Source: Episyrphus balteatus (Eukaryota > Arthropoda > Insecta > Diptera > Syrphidae). Taken from it: a DNA stretch of 64,000 nt. Both the position numbers and the translations under genes were made by a program. Every line of letters begins with the position of its first letter. Within the stretch, counting starts at the first letter, position 1. The notes beneath the pieces are model-generated. The model ran no database searches and was not told the origin of the DNA. It saw only the letters and a program-made list of their open reading frames with translations. The DNA is taken from contig NC_079134.1 in the NCBI RefSeq assembly GCF_945859705.1, positions 166,133,718-166,197,717 of the forward strand, read 5' to 3'. This document shows, piece by piece, positions 36,540 to 49,075 of this stretch.

Positions 36540-37460
36540 GAGTACGATAACTTAGGCGACAAGAATTGGTAACGGTATTTTGTAGAGGAGTTCAATACAA
36601 TCATTTTTACTTGCTCTATAGGGCAAGTATTGGTTTCGTGTCGAAAAAAAAAATTGAGGTTTTAATCAAAACCAACATTACGATGATGGAGAATTCCAAA
36701 AAAGTGGGTCCCGCAATTCCGTCCGTGCGTCTGTGCGTCCATCTGTACACATTTCCACAGCCTAAACGGGTGGATGGATTTTCTTCAAATTTGGTACAGA
36801 TGATTTTTATGTAATTCTGAAAGTTGGTTTTTTTTGTTTTTTTTTTATATCTCGTTTAGAACGTATACCTCCCATACAAAAAAATACGATATTACGAATT
36901 TCTCGAAAACGGCTCTAACGATTTTGATTAAACTTTGTATACGTAATATTCAAAGCAATGGCAATAAAACTGCATTTTTATTTTTTCTCAAAAAAGTCAA
37001 ATAACAAAAAAAAATTTTTTTTCATTTAACAAAATTTTGCCCTAAATGTCGGCTCTTCCCCAATATCAATTTTTTTTAAATTTAGATCCAGCCTTTAAAA
37101 TCTACAAGTAGACTAACATAAAAGTGCTTTGAACTGCAAGAGCAAGTACGTGCGACCCCAGTCGTGCATTTTATTTACTATGGGAGGGGGAGTCTATCTT
37201 CCCCCGTTTAGGTGGGAGGGGCAATTTTCTAAAATATGACGTAGAATACAAAAAAAAATATTAAAAAACAACGGCAACACTAACCGTTATGAATGATACC
37301 TTTTTCAAAAGCCAGAATTGTACACTTAATTCTAGTTTTTAAATCAAATTATTTCATTAATTTTTCTCGAAATAATCAACTTCAAAGTCAAAATTTGGGG
37401 AAAAAAGTTAAAAAAAAACACATTAAATACTATTTTTACCAAGACTGTGAATTGAAATAT
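36540..37460 (+). repeat. Dispersed repeat family A, copy interrupted by a retroposon-like insertion
   Basis: The flanking parts match 2064-2445 in order. Between TCATTTTTAC (ending 36610) and TATGGGAGGG (from 37179) there is an extra ~568 bp, listed separately. Confidence 0.7.
36611..37178 (+). mobile_element. Retroposon-like insertion with TTTTA-type tail
   Basis: This segment is absent from the sister repeat at 2.1 kb. TTTAC occurs just before it (36606-36610) and at its end (37174-37178), a possible 5-bp target duplication. It starts TTGCTCTATAGGGCAAGTA and ends GTGCGACCCCAGTCGTGCA followed by a short TTTTA tail. The 82-residue frame at 36566-36814 has no recognisable domain. The family assignment is unknown; SINE-like or truncated LINE is possible. 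Confidence 0.6.
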
Positions 37461-40400
37461 ATATATTTTACTTTCAACAATAAGGGCGATTGGATGAAGA
37501 AAAAATAACTTGAACTTAAAAAAAAAATAGTATGTATCTTTTAAAATAAATCAGTATCTTAAGACTAAAGCTAGGATAACACGGCTTTAGATAGTGTGTT
37601 GCACTGCAACAATGGGACGAGTGTATAAGAAAAATGGCGAAATAAATACTTACTTTTTTAATGGCTGAAACTTAATAATTTTGCATGTTATCTCTTATTA
37701 CATTTAATATCTATTTTGTAAACTAAAAAATATATCGATAAACCACCAATAATTGCATCGCCCAGCTTGATTCCAAATAAAAGAGCTGAGCACTGAACTT
37801 TATTTTGGGACGCAAAATCTATTTTTCTGATCTTGCAAAACAATTCTCAAGCTTATTTTGTTTTCAGTTAAATAGTAGAGTAACTAAAGCTCAAAAAATG
37901 TCAATATTAGGGAACCCGGCCAAACAGCTCTGATTTTGATGATCTTTTTTTTTAAACGTTCGGTAATTAAAAAAAAAATAATAAGTAAAATTTGAGTCTG
38001 CTATCTTCGGTCTTACCTATTGTTAATGCCTTTGTGTTAGCGAAAAAAAAACATTCATCATTATTTCATTATTGTAGAATTTCTTGTTCTTAAAGTTTCA
38101 TGTGAGCAGCTAAGCTAAACTCTTCTTTATTTTTTGTACATAAAAGAAAACATACTCAAGTGAAACAATGTAATTGTACCTACTCTTTTCACATTTGTTG
38201 CCAACAACTATCTAACAACTTATAAAATGCTTTCAAATAAATTAACTTCAAAAGCTACCAATCACCATCTCTACAAAGTCTACCAAAAACTATGGTACAT
38301 ATACCTACGCATACAGAAAGCAATAACCCCAAAAAGAAACATGAATTCTTTATTCTCTTACAAAAAAAAAAAAAAAACTTTGAAAATTATATTTCACTTT
38401 GTCCTCAGGAAAGTATATACCAACATACATAAACTCTGGGTACATTATGTTTTTTCCCATTTCAAAAACGACCCCCACTCGACTTAATTTCTATCACATC
38501 AACCCTGCTGTTCCATTACTACCCCACATTATAATAGCTAGGTTCATATATACACAGTACATATGATATTCTTAACGCCATGATATTTATTTCTTTTGAA
38601 AAAGCTATTTAATTACACATTCGTACTTTCATAAAGCTAAAAGCCTGCTGTTAACAGCGTTTGTGTCCCCATCTGTAACTCTATATAGAATCTGTATAAA
38701 GAGAAGCATCATCTATTCTTCACATTATACGCATTCGTGTGCATTCATTAAATTAAAAGCTTGAATTTATCTCCATATAAAAAAAGAAGAGAAAGATGTA
38801 TCTTTATACCCAGCTTTAAATGTACCATGACATAACCTATAAGTCGTAACCGTGGTGCTGCCTTCATTAAAATACATAGCTACAAGTTTCATCATATCAT
38901 AGCTTTTGCAAATTCAAAATTTCCCATACCACATTCGCATATATAAAGTTGTTTTATGTGCTTATAAATTAACCACGAACCAAAAGATACAAACAATTGT
39001 TTTGACATAAAGTATATAAATACAACTAGCAAACTAAAAGTTATGTATTTCTATACCATCTACCTACATAAATACCTACTCGAGCAAATAATAATTTCAC
39101 CAACGCACACAAACAAAACAGCAGCAGCAAATCCATCGGTCGTGTTCTATTTCACAGTTTTGTTTGAATTTATATCTGTTTTTCTGCAAAAAGACCTCTT
39201 ATAACTTACCCCATGCGGACACAGCTCTATGCCCGGTTACACTTTGAAGATAAAACCCAAAGCCGCATAGAATACTGCTGAATTCACTCACTTTGGCGTT
39301 CTTTCGAGCTTCGACATCATCAAGAACTTGTTTTTGGTCTACGAATTGCTTTTTATATATAAACGCAAGAAGGTTTTAATAGAGAAAATGTTCTTTTCGA
39401 CATGAGGAATTAAATATTCAAGACAAGACTCGTTGGTATAGATATATGAACAAATGGAGAAACTACGGACTCTACGGTGATGGTCGTTGTTTTGGGGTAG
39501 TTCCCCCAGGACATTGCCAACATTTCTACCCTAAAAAAGTACCCCCCGTCAGCTAACGACGGTATTTGTATTGAAGAAATAGAATTTCTTTACAAAACAA
39601 TTTATTAATATTATCAACTATCTATCTATCTTTATTATTACACAAAATTTAATTAAGCCTGGCGTGCTAATAAACAGTTAGAGAGATAGGCACATAGAAG
39701 AAGGATTGTTATATGGAGTTGCTATTTATTAATAAGGATTTTGTATCTTTGTATCTATAAAAGATGATACATCACGCCCTCTTAATTCACTTCACACACT
39801 GTATTTGCACACTTTCTCCATTAAAACACTCTCTACTCTCTTTCTGTATTTCGACATTATTTGTGTTTAATTGTATATGAATGTCTGCCCGGGCGCCATT
39901 CCAACACGCAATCTGCCATATAGAATATGATGGTTTTAATTACTCCTCACTTTGAATTTTGCTGCTTCCACCCTTACGCAGTATCTATGGTGTCTATCTT
40001 AAATATATGGATACTCTATACAAAAGCCGGTAGCCAAGATTAATGATAAATGGAAAATAGCTTTGATCTCCCACCTCGTCTTTAAGTTTCAAATTTATAC
40101 TTGCATCCATTCTATACACACAGAGGAAAACCAGAAAAGAGACTCTTTTATAGAACCTAGAATGTGCACCATTGAACAGAAAAGTGTATGAATTGTGGTC
40201 GTTCAAGATCCAACGAAATGCAACCGAGATTTCGCATCAGTTTTTCAGTAGCTGCTATAGGGAACTCGTAACACATCACTTGTCCGAAGAGACAACGCTG
40301 TCATGCATTAAAACAAAACGAGGAAAAAAAAAACAGATTTACAAAGCCTCGATACGGTTGTGGTGACGCGCTGCAGTGGACCAGTCAGATAAACGCAAAA

Positions 40401-40740
40401 CTTTTCTGTCTGCGAATTTTTAGTCGAATGAATGGATATAGTCGAACAGCAGCAGCAGCAGCAGCATCATCGCACTTGAGAGCGGATGAATCTTCTTCTC
40501 ATTTCCAAAATAGGCAAAAGTGGAAAACTTACTTTTTCATTCAAATCCAAAGTGGATGTCTCATTGAAACTTGAAGCTGCAGTGTTGGAGCAGTTTTTTT
40601 GTCATCTGGACCGGACTTGATGGTATGGCAATTAATAGGCGTGACCTAGATAGGCTGGTTATTGATTCCAATCACTTTATGAAAATCTAATGTTTGTTCT
40701 AACAAAGATTCATAATAGTACAGGTAAAATAGTACATTAA
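37461..40740. other. No gene supported; balanced island at 39190-40700 with (CAG)6
   Basis: Short frames only. The island 39190-40700 is less AT-rich. It has six CAG units at 40447-40464 preceded by GTGACGCGCTGCAGTGGACC, and could be a promoter or exon-like non-coding sequence. Nothing fixes its strand or function. Confidence 0.3.
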
Positions 40741-40860
40741 GGGCTAAATTTTCAATAGTCAGATAAACCTCAGATAGAGCTTATTCCTAGGAATAAAAGA
40801 TTTTTTTATAATGACATTTATTCTTGTGATAGTCTAACTGGCGATTGAAAAATCAGGGCT
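40741..40860. mobile_element. Small MITE-like hairpin element, copy 2
   Basis: Same element as at 19.7 kb in the same orientation, about 120 bp long. AAATTTTCAATAGTCAGATA at the left faces GTCTAACTGGCGATTGAAAA at the right as an imperfect inverted repeat. Confidence 0.6.
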
Positions 40861-40989
40861 AAAACAACAAATAAAAAAAATTGTTACACTTGTGAAACTT
40901 GGCAAAAAGTTTGCTTTTCGGATAAGAACCAAGTAGAAAAAAAAAATGTATAAGAAAAAATTGGGTGCAATTGTGTTTTTTTTTCGCGG

Positions 40990-41665
40990 ACAAATTTTGA
41001 ATTTTTGAATTCATACAATTTCTAAAAACATTTTTGATGAAAGGGTGTTTTTTTGATGGGTTGAGTTATGTGTGAGAAAGGTATCGTAACATTTGACATA
41101 TATTTTATTAATTTTTTAAACTTGATGAATAAGTTTCGTTTCTTACAAGAGTCTACAAAATTATGTTGAGTGAAAGGGTGTCTTTTTTTTAAGAAATCAT
41201 GAAATTTGGCATTAGTACCATAAAAACTGGAACAACAATGTTACATCAACGAAAATCGGTACATATATGTTTCATTTATAACAGAAACCAAGAATCTAAG
41301 CAGTCTATACAAGTATATTTTAGGTGAAAGGGTGTTTTTTTGGGAAATAAGGAAAATCCGCGATAAGTCCGATAAAATCAATGGTTTAAAAGTTACCCTT
41401 ACGAAATTTATTAAAAATGTTGTTTATCCTATGGGAATTACGAATAAAATAAGTTCATACTTTTTTTTATGTGAAAGGGTGTTTTTTTTTTTAAGGTGTG
41501 GAGAAAAAATGGGTATATTTGAAAAAGTGTGTAATACTAAAGTAATACTAGTGGTACCATATTGAAATTCAGCAATTATGTTACTTTTGAGATTAAAAAC
41601 AAGGTATCTAAGGTATCTATAAGAATATCATGGTTAAAAGGGTGTTTTTCTTAGTGAAAACAAAA
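40990..41665 (+). repeat. Diverged tandem repeat, about five units of ~150 bp
   Basis: TGAAAGGGTGTTTTTTT or close variants recur at about 41037, 41171, 41322, 41470 and 41635 (spacing 134-165 bp). Each is followed by AT-rich sequence with GAAATTTGG/GAATTACG-type words. A 77-residue frame here has no domain. Confidence 0.7.
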
Positions 41666-41825
41666 ATGATGGGTCACCCTAATGAAATTTGGTAAAAACG
41701 TTGAAATGCATATTTTACCTGTACTATAAAAATTTCATATGGGTTTAAAAAATTGTATACTTGATATGTTTATTCGTTTTAATCTCAAGATTTAACAAAA
41801 CTATTTATATGTATGTACCATAGCA

Positions 41826-42049
41826 GTGTTTTATGGGTACTCAGTATTTTACTGAGTAAACATTTCATGCTGCAACAACAAACGACTACTTTTGTTTATT
41901 ATTAATAATCCCAACAATGTATAAGTTTAGAAACAAATTTTCTCTGTAAACCAACAAATTAAAAACTTTTGTTTATCCTTAGCAATCCTTTGTTGTTGTT
42001 TCCCGTGCAAAATTTAACTGAGCTAAGTACTGAGTTGCCAATAAAACAC
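41826..42049. mobile_element. Palindromic MITE (~224 bp)
   Basis: GTGTTTTATGGGTACTCAGT at the left faces ACTGAGTTGCCAATAAAACA at the right. The inner arms (CAACAACAAACGACTACTTT, facing TCCTTTGTTGTTGTTT) also pair. The target duplication is unclear. Confidence 0.6.
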
Positions 42050-43999
42050 GGTTTATAATAACACAAAAAATTAATCACACGAAAGCCAACCACTTAATAT
42101 ATTAGAAAAAAAAAAAACATTCACATCCAGCACCTACTTTTAAAATTCTAATTGTCCGTTACTAACCTTTAAGCATTTCAGAATGTACCTATGTAAGTAC
42201 AAAAAATCAATTCGTCAGTCAAAAAAATTAATATTCGTTGTTTAAGTTTTTCTATAGAAAAAAATATTACGTATACGCCACAGTTACCTCTTCTTATACT
42301 ATAATAAAACTGAGGGAAAAAAAATGAAAAATAACCACACAAAAGTCGTGTCTTCTCTTTGTTTCTTGGTCTTAATTAGTAAAAATTACTTATCAGAAAA
42401 ATAACTAAAAATCAAAGATGATGATGATTGTGGTTAACTGATTAGTTAAAAAAAAAAAGCTCTAATTTCGATATAATCCAATTTGTTATTGTTCAGTAAT
42501 TTCGATGTAGTAAATCTGTTTATACAATTGTACAATTAAAAAATGAGTTGGGATCTGTAAATCTCCAATTTCCAGATCTATACTGAATGACTGTACAATT
42601 TGTATAAGGTAAAATTAATAACAATTTCTCATTTATTCAAATCCTTGAAATTCAAAAAAAAAAAAAAAAAAATTTGTGAAAAATAATTCAAATTCATCCA
42701 TTAATTAAAAAGTTATAGCTCGATGTCCACTGTTTTATCTTTTCGATCCACTGTGCACCACTTCAGAACTTTCGCTAAACCTCTTTCTCTCGTTAAAACA
42801 GACCACGTAATAACACATCATGAAGGTAAAAAATAACTTAAAATCTACTAAAAGCACTTGTTATTTTTTTTATACTTTAGTTATTTTTTTTTAAATGATT
42901 TCGCGTAAAAGATGATGATTTTAAAATCAAAATCTTTAAAGAAAACAAATATTTTTTGAACCGTTATTAACGGTACCTAACATAGAATCATTTTCTTCAT
43001 TTTTGACTTACTCGTAAAAAACTCTTATACAAAAGCTCTTTTTATGCGTTCAGTAAAAAGGAAGTACAATTTTCAAAAAACACATTTTTTAATTAAAAAC
43101 AAAAAAAAAAAAACATTTTTTGTTTTTTTGAAAAATTATCTTTTTCAAAGCAAGTTTTTTATAATAATTTTTGAAACTTGTTTGTATTTGCTTCTTTATT
43201 ATTATTTTTTTTAATTTTTTCTAATTTTTTCTAATTTTTCAAGATACAAGTACAATAACTTCGTTCCTGTAAAGTACAGTTTGCTTAGAATATTGTACAT
43301 TTCTTTATAAAAATTCATTAAAGAATATTTTTATTTACTTTTAGAATGTAATTAAAGCTTTAAGAAATAAAAATAAATAATTTTTTATATAACAAAGTAT
43401 TAAAAAAAAAAAAAAAAATTAAACATTAGAGCCGTTTTTTTTAATAGGCTTTTTATATAAAAATATTCCAAAAAAAATAGCATGCCATTAATGAATTAAG
43501 AAAACATTTACAATCACATAAAAACATGTATCAAAACAATTCATTCATCCTTTTTAAAAAGATATTTTTAAATAAAAATTTGAATTTAGTTTTTAAATTG
43601 AAAAACTTTTTGTTTTTTTTTAAATATTTTTTTAAGTTCATTTCGTTAAAAATGGTTAAGTATTTAACGAAATAGCCAAAAATCACAGTACAGTAATAGT
43701 CTCGAAAATTTCATTTTGATTTTCACGAACATTTTTAATTTTTTTTTAGTTGACGTCTTTTCTGTATGTTCATCTGTTCTCTTCTAACTTCTACACTACT
43801 TATCATATTTTGACAAATGAGGTATTGCTGAAAGCGTATTTTTCATCCGCTGGTTAACACACAAAACATTATACGAAACGGCCGGGTTACAGTGGTACTT
43901 TTAAAGTTTTTGGGGTCAGTTAAAATTTTTGAAATATGGCTGTAGATTTGCCAAAATGTTATAGAATACTAAAAAGTCGTTTTTTTACCTGTTAACAAG
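42050..43999. other. AT-rich, no gene seen
   Basis: Long A and T runs; no frame above 60 codons and no recognisable repeat. Confidence 0.4.
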
Positions 44000-45540
44000 C
44001 TTAGTTCAATAAAGCAAGAAACATTTAAGGGCAGTCATAAGAACTGAGACCTTTTGCCTGCATATAATTTTTAAGCTTTCGAAAATGTATAAGTGCGGCC
44101 CTGTCTAGTGGTCTTGTCACCTTATGCCGACTTCTCCTTTTATGCATGCATAATAACTTCTGTTCCGGTTTTGCCTTCTTGTCTTGAGGGGGATAATTTT
44201 TGTTGTTGTTGCTATACGTTTTACTTCTTGTGGTGTAATCTGGACGACAACGATGATGATTACGACGACACAACGACATCGTCCAACAACGACCAACAAC
44301 GAATAAAATGAAAATCTCTCTGGCCACAAAATGTTGGGCATTTGGCCTCAAGAATGGAGAATGGGAATAGGATACCTACCCATAATACAGAACGACCATC
44401 CACAAAAGTTGCGTCTTAAGCCGGTTCAGCTGGCAAACCCAAAAGAAGCCGAAGAGTGAGTATGGTGGGCATATAAATCCTACTCAAATATTGCGTTAGG
44501 GATCCAAGTCGGCATGGAGAACAGCCAGCATCTACATTTATAAGAAAAAGATGAAAATGGAGATGAAGATTGAGAAAAAGAGAAATCCTTAAGTGGTAAA
44601 CCGAACTCGACAAACGTGGGCGCTTAACGTCAGATACAACCGAGACCGAGAGTAGGCCGGGATGATGGATTTCTTCAAAACAAAAAGAACGAAACGAACT
44701 ATATAAGAAGCAGTAGAAGAAGAAAAAAACTGGAAGCAGATTGACCTGCTTCAATTCCGTAGGTACAAGAACCGACGACGACACCAAAAGCAAGATTATG
44801 AGCAGTAAGCAAGCACCATCAACTCTCGGAGCTCTGAGCTGAGCAATTTAATTGAATGATTACCTGTCATATTTATGTTAAATTATATTCGTTTACTTTT
44901 TATTCGTCCTTTCTTCTCCATCCGTCGTCGGTCGCCGGTCATGTCCTTATTATGATGTTATTTTTTCAAAGGGTTTTTCCTTTCATTTCCACCCTCACAT
45001 GACACTTTAGTATGAGTTGTGTGGAGGTGTGAGGGAGTTTGAGGATATTGAACAATATGTCTAAAGCAAACATACTCGTAGGTAGGTGGTAGGTACATGG
45101 TTAAAACAGGAGACGGGGCTGTCAGAAACGTAACGAAACGAAAACGGTGCCATGGGCAATTGTCCATAGCGTGGATTATTGTTCCACATAAGTGATGGAT
45201 ATGTAAAGAGTGGTTCTTCGAATACTTGGCAAGTGTGGAGAGTGTTCAAGTTGTGTTTGTTTTGTCGTATACTCGCGTCCTCGTCCTCAAAAGTCCTTAT
45301 TCCTGTCCGTTCGTTATCGTTGTTGAGCAATCGACATCCTATATATCGAAATTCTGTTTTGTTGGCAATGGGTTCGGGTTTGGATTCGGACTTATGGGGT
45401 TGTATTGCGGGAAATTCTTGTGAACGGTGTGCGGTTTGGTTTGTTCAACCCCACGTCGTCCTAGTGAGTGCTTACCTATTTTCTACACCTTTCAACGGGT
45501 TTTTCGCTTTTACGTGTTTTATTATTTTATTTTCTTGAAT
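44000..45540. promoter_or_regulatory. Balanced-composition island, possible regulatory DNA
   Basis: Less AT-rich than its neighbours, with many overlapping frames of 65-125 residues on both strands (the longest at 44416-44793 minus and 45179-45538 plus). None shows a domain, and the frames shift strand over the same DNA, which argues against coding. It may be a promoter, an enhancer or non-coding exon sequence. Confidence 0.3.
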
Positions 45541-47690
45541 TTGTTATGTTCATGTTGAACGTTGTGAAAATGTGTATAAAAGAGAACCTCTATATAGTAT
45601 CCTCAAGTCAAACGGGAGCTATTTTTTTTTAATGAAATTGCTCTCCGAAGGGTTGTTAGCGGATTTTGTTGAAATCCTCTCATGAATTTTTATGTTTTTT
45701 TATTGTTTTTGAAATGAAAAAAAAAATTAAAAAAGGACGAACGATTTTTTTTTTCATTCGTTTTGGTATAGTGAAAGGCAAAAACAAATAAAATACGAGA
45801 CCGGAATTTTTGTTATAATGGTTTTGTCCAGTTTGCTTTTATACATCCGAAAAAGGGAACAGCAATTTGTACGCAAAAAATAGAAAGCTTAAGAAAACAC
45901 TTGAATTTTTATCGCTTTACAATGGCTGTGTGTAACGGTTTTGGAAGGGTTTATCTCTATTTGAGGTTCGTCGTGGTGAAATATTTAAACCAATTAACTA
46001 CGCTTGATAATTAATGATATTTTTTTTTTTTGTTCCTGTTTGGGGAATTGATACGTTGCGCCGCCGAGTCGCCACTGTTGTATAGATAAGTTCAAAGAAA
46101 AATGTTGTAATGAAGGTATGCGACGTACAAAAAAAAATCGGTATATTCAATGGAATTTCGCGAGAGAGCTAAATAAGCGCGATCCCTTTCTGTGAGAATC
46201 TATGCAAAAAAAAAATGCCTATAATTTATACACAGGTTTTTTTTCATGGAACGTTTTTTATTGTAATGGTAATTTGATAAAGGTTAAAGAAGGATACATT
46301 TTTGTATATGAGTATATCTTGTTGAGATGAATCTCCGAGGCAAATAAATGTGATGATTATAAGAATGAAATAGATGATTACTTTTAAGGGTTAACTGCAA
46401 ACCACCGCAGAGAAAACTCAGATATAAGTTGTTTTGTGTCTTTGATTTATCACCGTTCTCAACCAATTTAAGATCAAAAGAGTACCTATTTGTAGTAGGG
46501 TTGAAAAAAATTAGAAAATTTATTTAAGGTTTCTTCTATAAAAGTGAAATTGAAGAAATATTTTGTGTATAAGTACCTATAATTTTAAACAACTTATAAA
46601 CAACTAAAACTAGACTTCACTGATGGTGATTTGAGTTCAAAAATTTGAATAAACTCTTTTTTTGTAGTTCTAGAGTTGACATGATGTGGACATGGGCCTG
46701 TAGAACTGATCCAATGTTACCTATATGAGTTCAAGCTCAAGCCTTACATTCATAGGTGACAATTTATTGCTTTTTATTCAAGTAATTAGAATCCTAACAA
46801 ACAAGGATTTAGAGTGACGTTTGGTTCTGTTTTGACCAAAAATTCAACATTCTTCAGTAAGGACAGGTTTAATTTCTAAGGTCTTTATTGCAGATAACTC
46901 CAAAATCACAAAGTGAGTCGAAAGTGGTTATCTGTTAGTTCATAATGAATAAAATTCGTGCTTTTAAGAGATTACGTTATAGTTTTTGAAATTTGTAAAC
47001 TTGAATAAATTAATCAACTTGATTTATAGTTGGAATAAGCACAAATTTACCGAGTCAACTTCCTTCATTTCTTGCGGGTTTTTGACTCCAGATGTTGAAA
47101 GGATAGTAACGGATTCAGTACCTATTCCTAGCACTTAAATATGATTTTTGAAATTCAACCTTAGGATTAAATATTGATTCAAAAGTTTGTGGAGGTCGGT
47201 TTCAATAAACTCCGCTGCAATCCTCCAATGGATATAAGTTAACAGATTTTATTATTATTAACAGAATTGAAGTGTAAATGTTACTGGAATATTGAAAGAA
47301 GCTTCTAAGGTCGGAAACAATTTTGAAATTTATTTTGTTAAAATTCCGAAAAGAAAGGATCTTCAATTCTGAAATTTATGAAGATGTTGTTTAGAGCTCA
47401 AAAAAAGAATGAACGATATTACGATATATAACTAAAAAGAATCAGTATTAAAAATGTATGAAAGTGCTTCACTACAATGAGTAAGTATCGACCGATCAAT
47501 AAGTTTGAAGGATCGAAAAAAAGTTTGTTTTGCCTCACAATTATTGCCAAACTAAAATATTTTCTACAGAGTCGACTATTTAGGCTGAATTAATTACTTT
47601 ACTTTCGAAATATTAAAATTATTTTTAATCTATATTGTAAAATTTTTAAATATTTAAGTATTACCTAAGTTTATTATACATAAATATTAA
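45541..47690. other. AT-rich, no gene seen
   Basis: Nothing supportable beyond homopolymers. Confidence 0.35.
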
Positions 47691-47930
47691 AAATTAACCC
47701 GGAGGTATTAAATTCCAATTTTGTATTGAATTTTAATGCCGCTGTATTATATTTTAATATTGTTGTATTACATTTTAGTATCATTGCATTAAAATATAAT
47801 ACAAATTTATTTAAAACTAATATAAAAAGTATTAAATTGTAATATGGCCATAATTGCACGATTAAAATTCTTCTTTTTTTTAATACAAGAATTTTAAATT
47901 TTAATCATATTGAATTAAAAACGTAAACGA
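47691..47930. repeat. TATTAAATTTTAAT-type low-complexity repeat
   Basis: Words such as GTATTAAATT, ATATTTTAATATTG and CATTAAAATATAAT recur every ~20-25 bp. Similar texture returns at 49300-49640, so the CAGAGA element at 47988-49075 may interrupt one older AT-rich element. Confidence 0.5.
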
Positions 47931-47987
47931 CACTAGTAGCCATTTAAAAAAAAAAAAAAGAAAAAAAATGTATTCATGGTTTAAGCG

Positions 47988-49075
47988 CAGAGATCAGAAA
48001 TAAATCTCAACCTTTTGAAAGGTTCCTTAATAACTCTTATTTGTCACCATTTTCAATAAAGGTCATAAAATAACCTTTATTTTTAAAAAAGAAAAATTTC
48101 GGTCAAGGTCAGAGAGAAACCTTTATTTTGTATTTTGTTATTTTTCGGTCAACCAGTGAGATTTATCGCTGAGAGAAAAAAATAAATCTCATCTGCAAAT
48201 GTATCAATTCCTAGAGACATGGGAGTGGTGCCATATGAAAGCTTATATTCTCAGCTACCCGATAGTGGTATAATCCGGTTTCTCGATTTTTTTTCAAAAT
48301 TCCGAGAAAATCGCGTTTGAAAGTTGGGGTAAAATTTTTTTTCGAAAAATCCCCGAATCTTTGAACGCTCCTGGAAGCTAAGCCGCTTGAGAGCAATTTT
48401 TGGGAGTGATTCCAAATGATAGCTTGTGTCATGGGCCTACTCTTTGCACATTGTCAGGTTTTTAAAAAATCATCTTCCATGTTAAACCGCCACATCATGC
48501 CTATTTTTTCCGAATCGGGCTTAACTTTTTTGTTTGACCTAAAAGTTCTCCCGGTTTGAGAACGCGTGCACCTACAGGGATGGGAGTTGTACCCAAATGT
48601 AGGTTAGAGTCCGCTACCTTTTTTTTCATTTTTTTTCAAAATTGCGAGATATAGCCGTTTGAAGTTGGGCGGGAGAAAACGAAAAGAGATATAATCTTGG
48701 GTCTAAAGAACTTTGAGAGTCTATTTAGTTCATACATTATTTAATACATAAACTTAGAAAAAACATCCTTTTCATATTTATTTTTGCAATATAAAGACAT
48801 TCTTGACATATTCGACATTTTCCTTTGAATTGACCATTTTTGATTTATTTTCAGCGAAAACGGTTAAGGGTTGACATTTTCCATTTATTTTTTTGTAAAA
48901 ATCTCAACCATTGAGAGATATTTAAAAAAATAAAAAATAAATCTCAACCGATAACCTTTATTTTTGATTTTTTAAAATAAATCTCAAACCTTAACCGAAA
49001 CTATTTAAAGTACTGTGGTAACTCTCAGAGAGAAACCGATTGAAAATAAAGGTTGACTGTTATTTCTGGTCTCTG
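47988..49075. mobile_element. hAT-like element with CAGAGA ends, carrying one satellite unit
   Basis: CAGAGATCAGAAATAA (47988-48003) faces TTATTTCTGGTCTCTG (49060-49075), with one mismatch in 16. CAG-starting ends suggest hAT. A flanking duplication is doubtful (GTTTAAGCG against GTTTGAGGA). The interior has repeats of AAATAAATCTCAACC in both orientations, and a lone 470-bp satellite unit at 48211-48669. No transposase frame. Confidence 0.65.
48211..48669 (+). repeat. Single dispersed copy of the ~470-bp satellite unit
   Basis: Starts CTAGAGACATGGGAGTGGTG and ends GAAGTTGGG. It is colinear with the unit of the 8.5-10.4 kb array, though phased differently (it begins with the part that closes each array unit). 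It ends at the same GTTGGG word as the last array unit. Confidence 0.9.

Noticed and set aside
44025..45538. Several frames of 65-125 residues
   Set aside because: They overlap on both strands with low-complexity Cys/Tyr/Ser content and have no homologue I recognise. Kept only as a compositional island.
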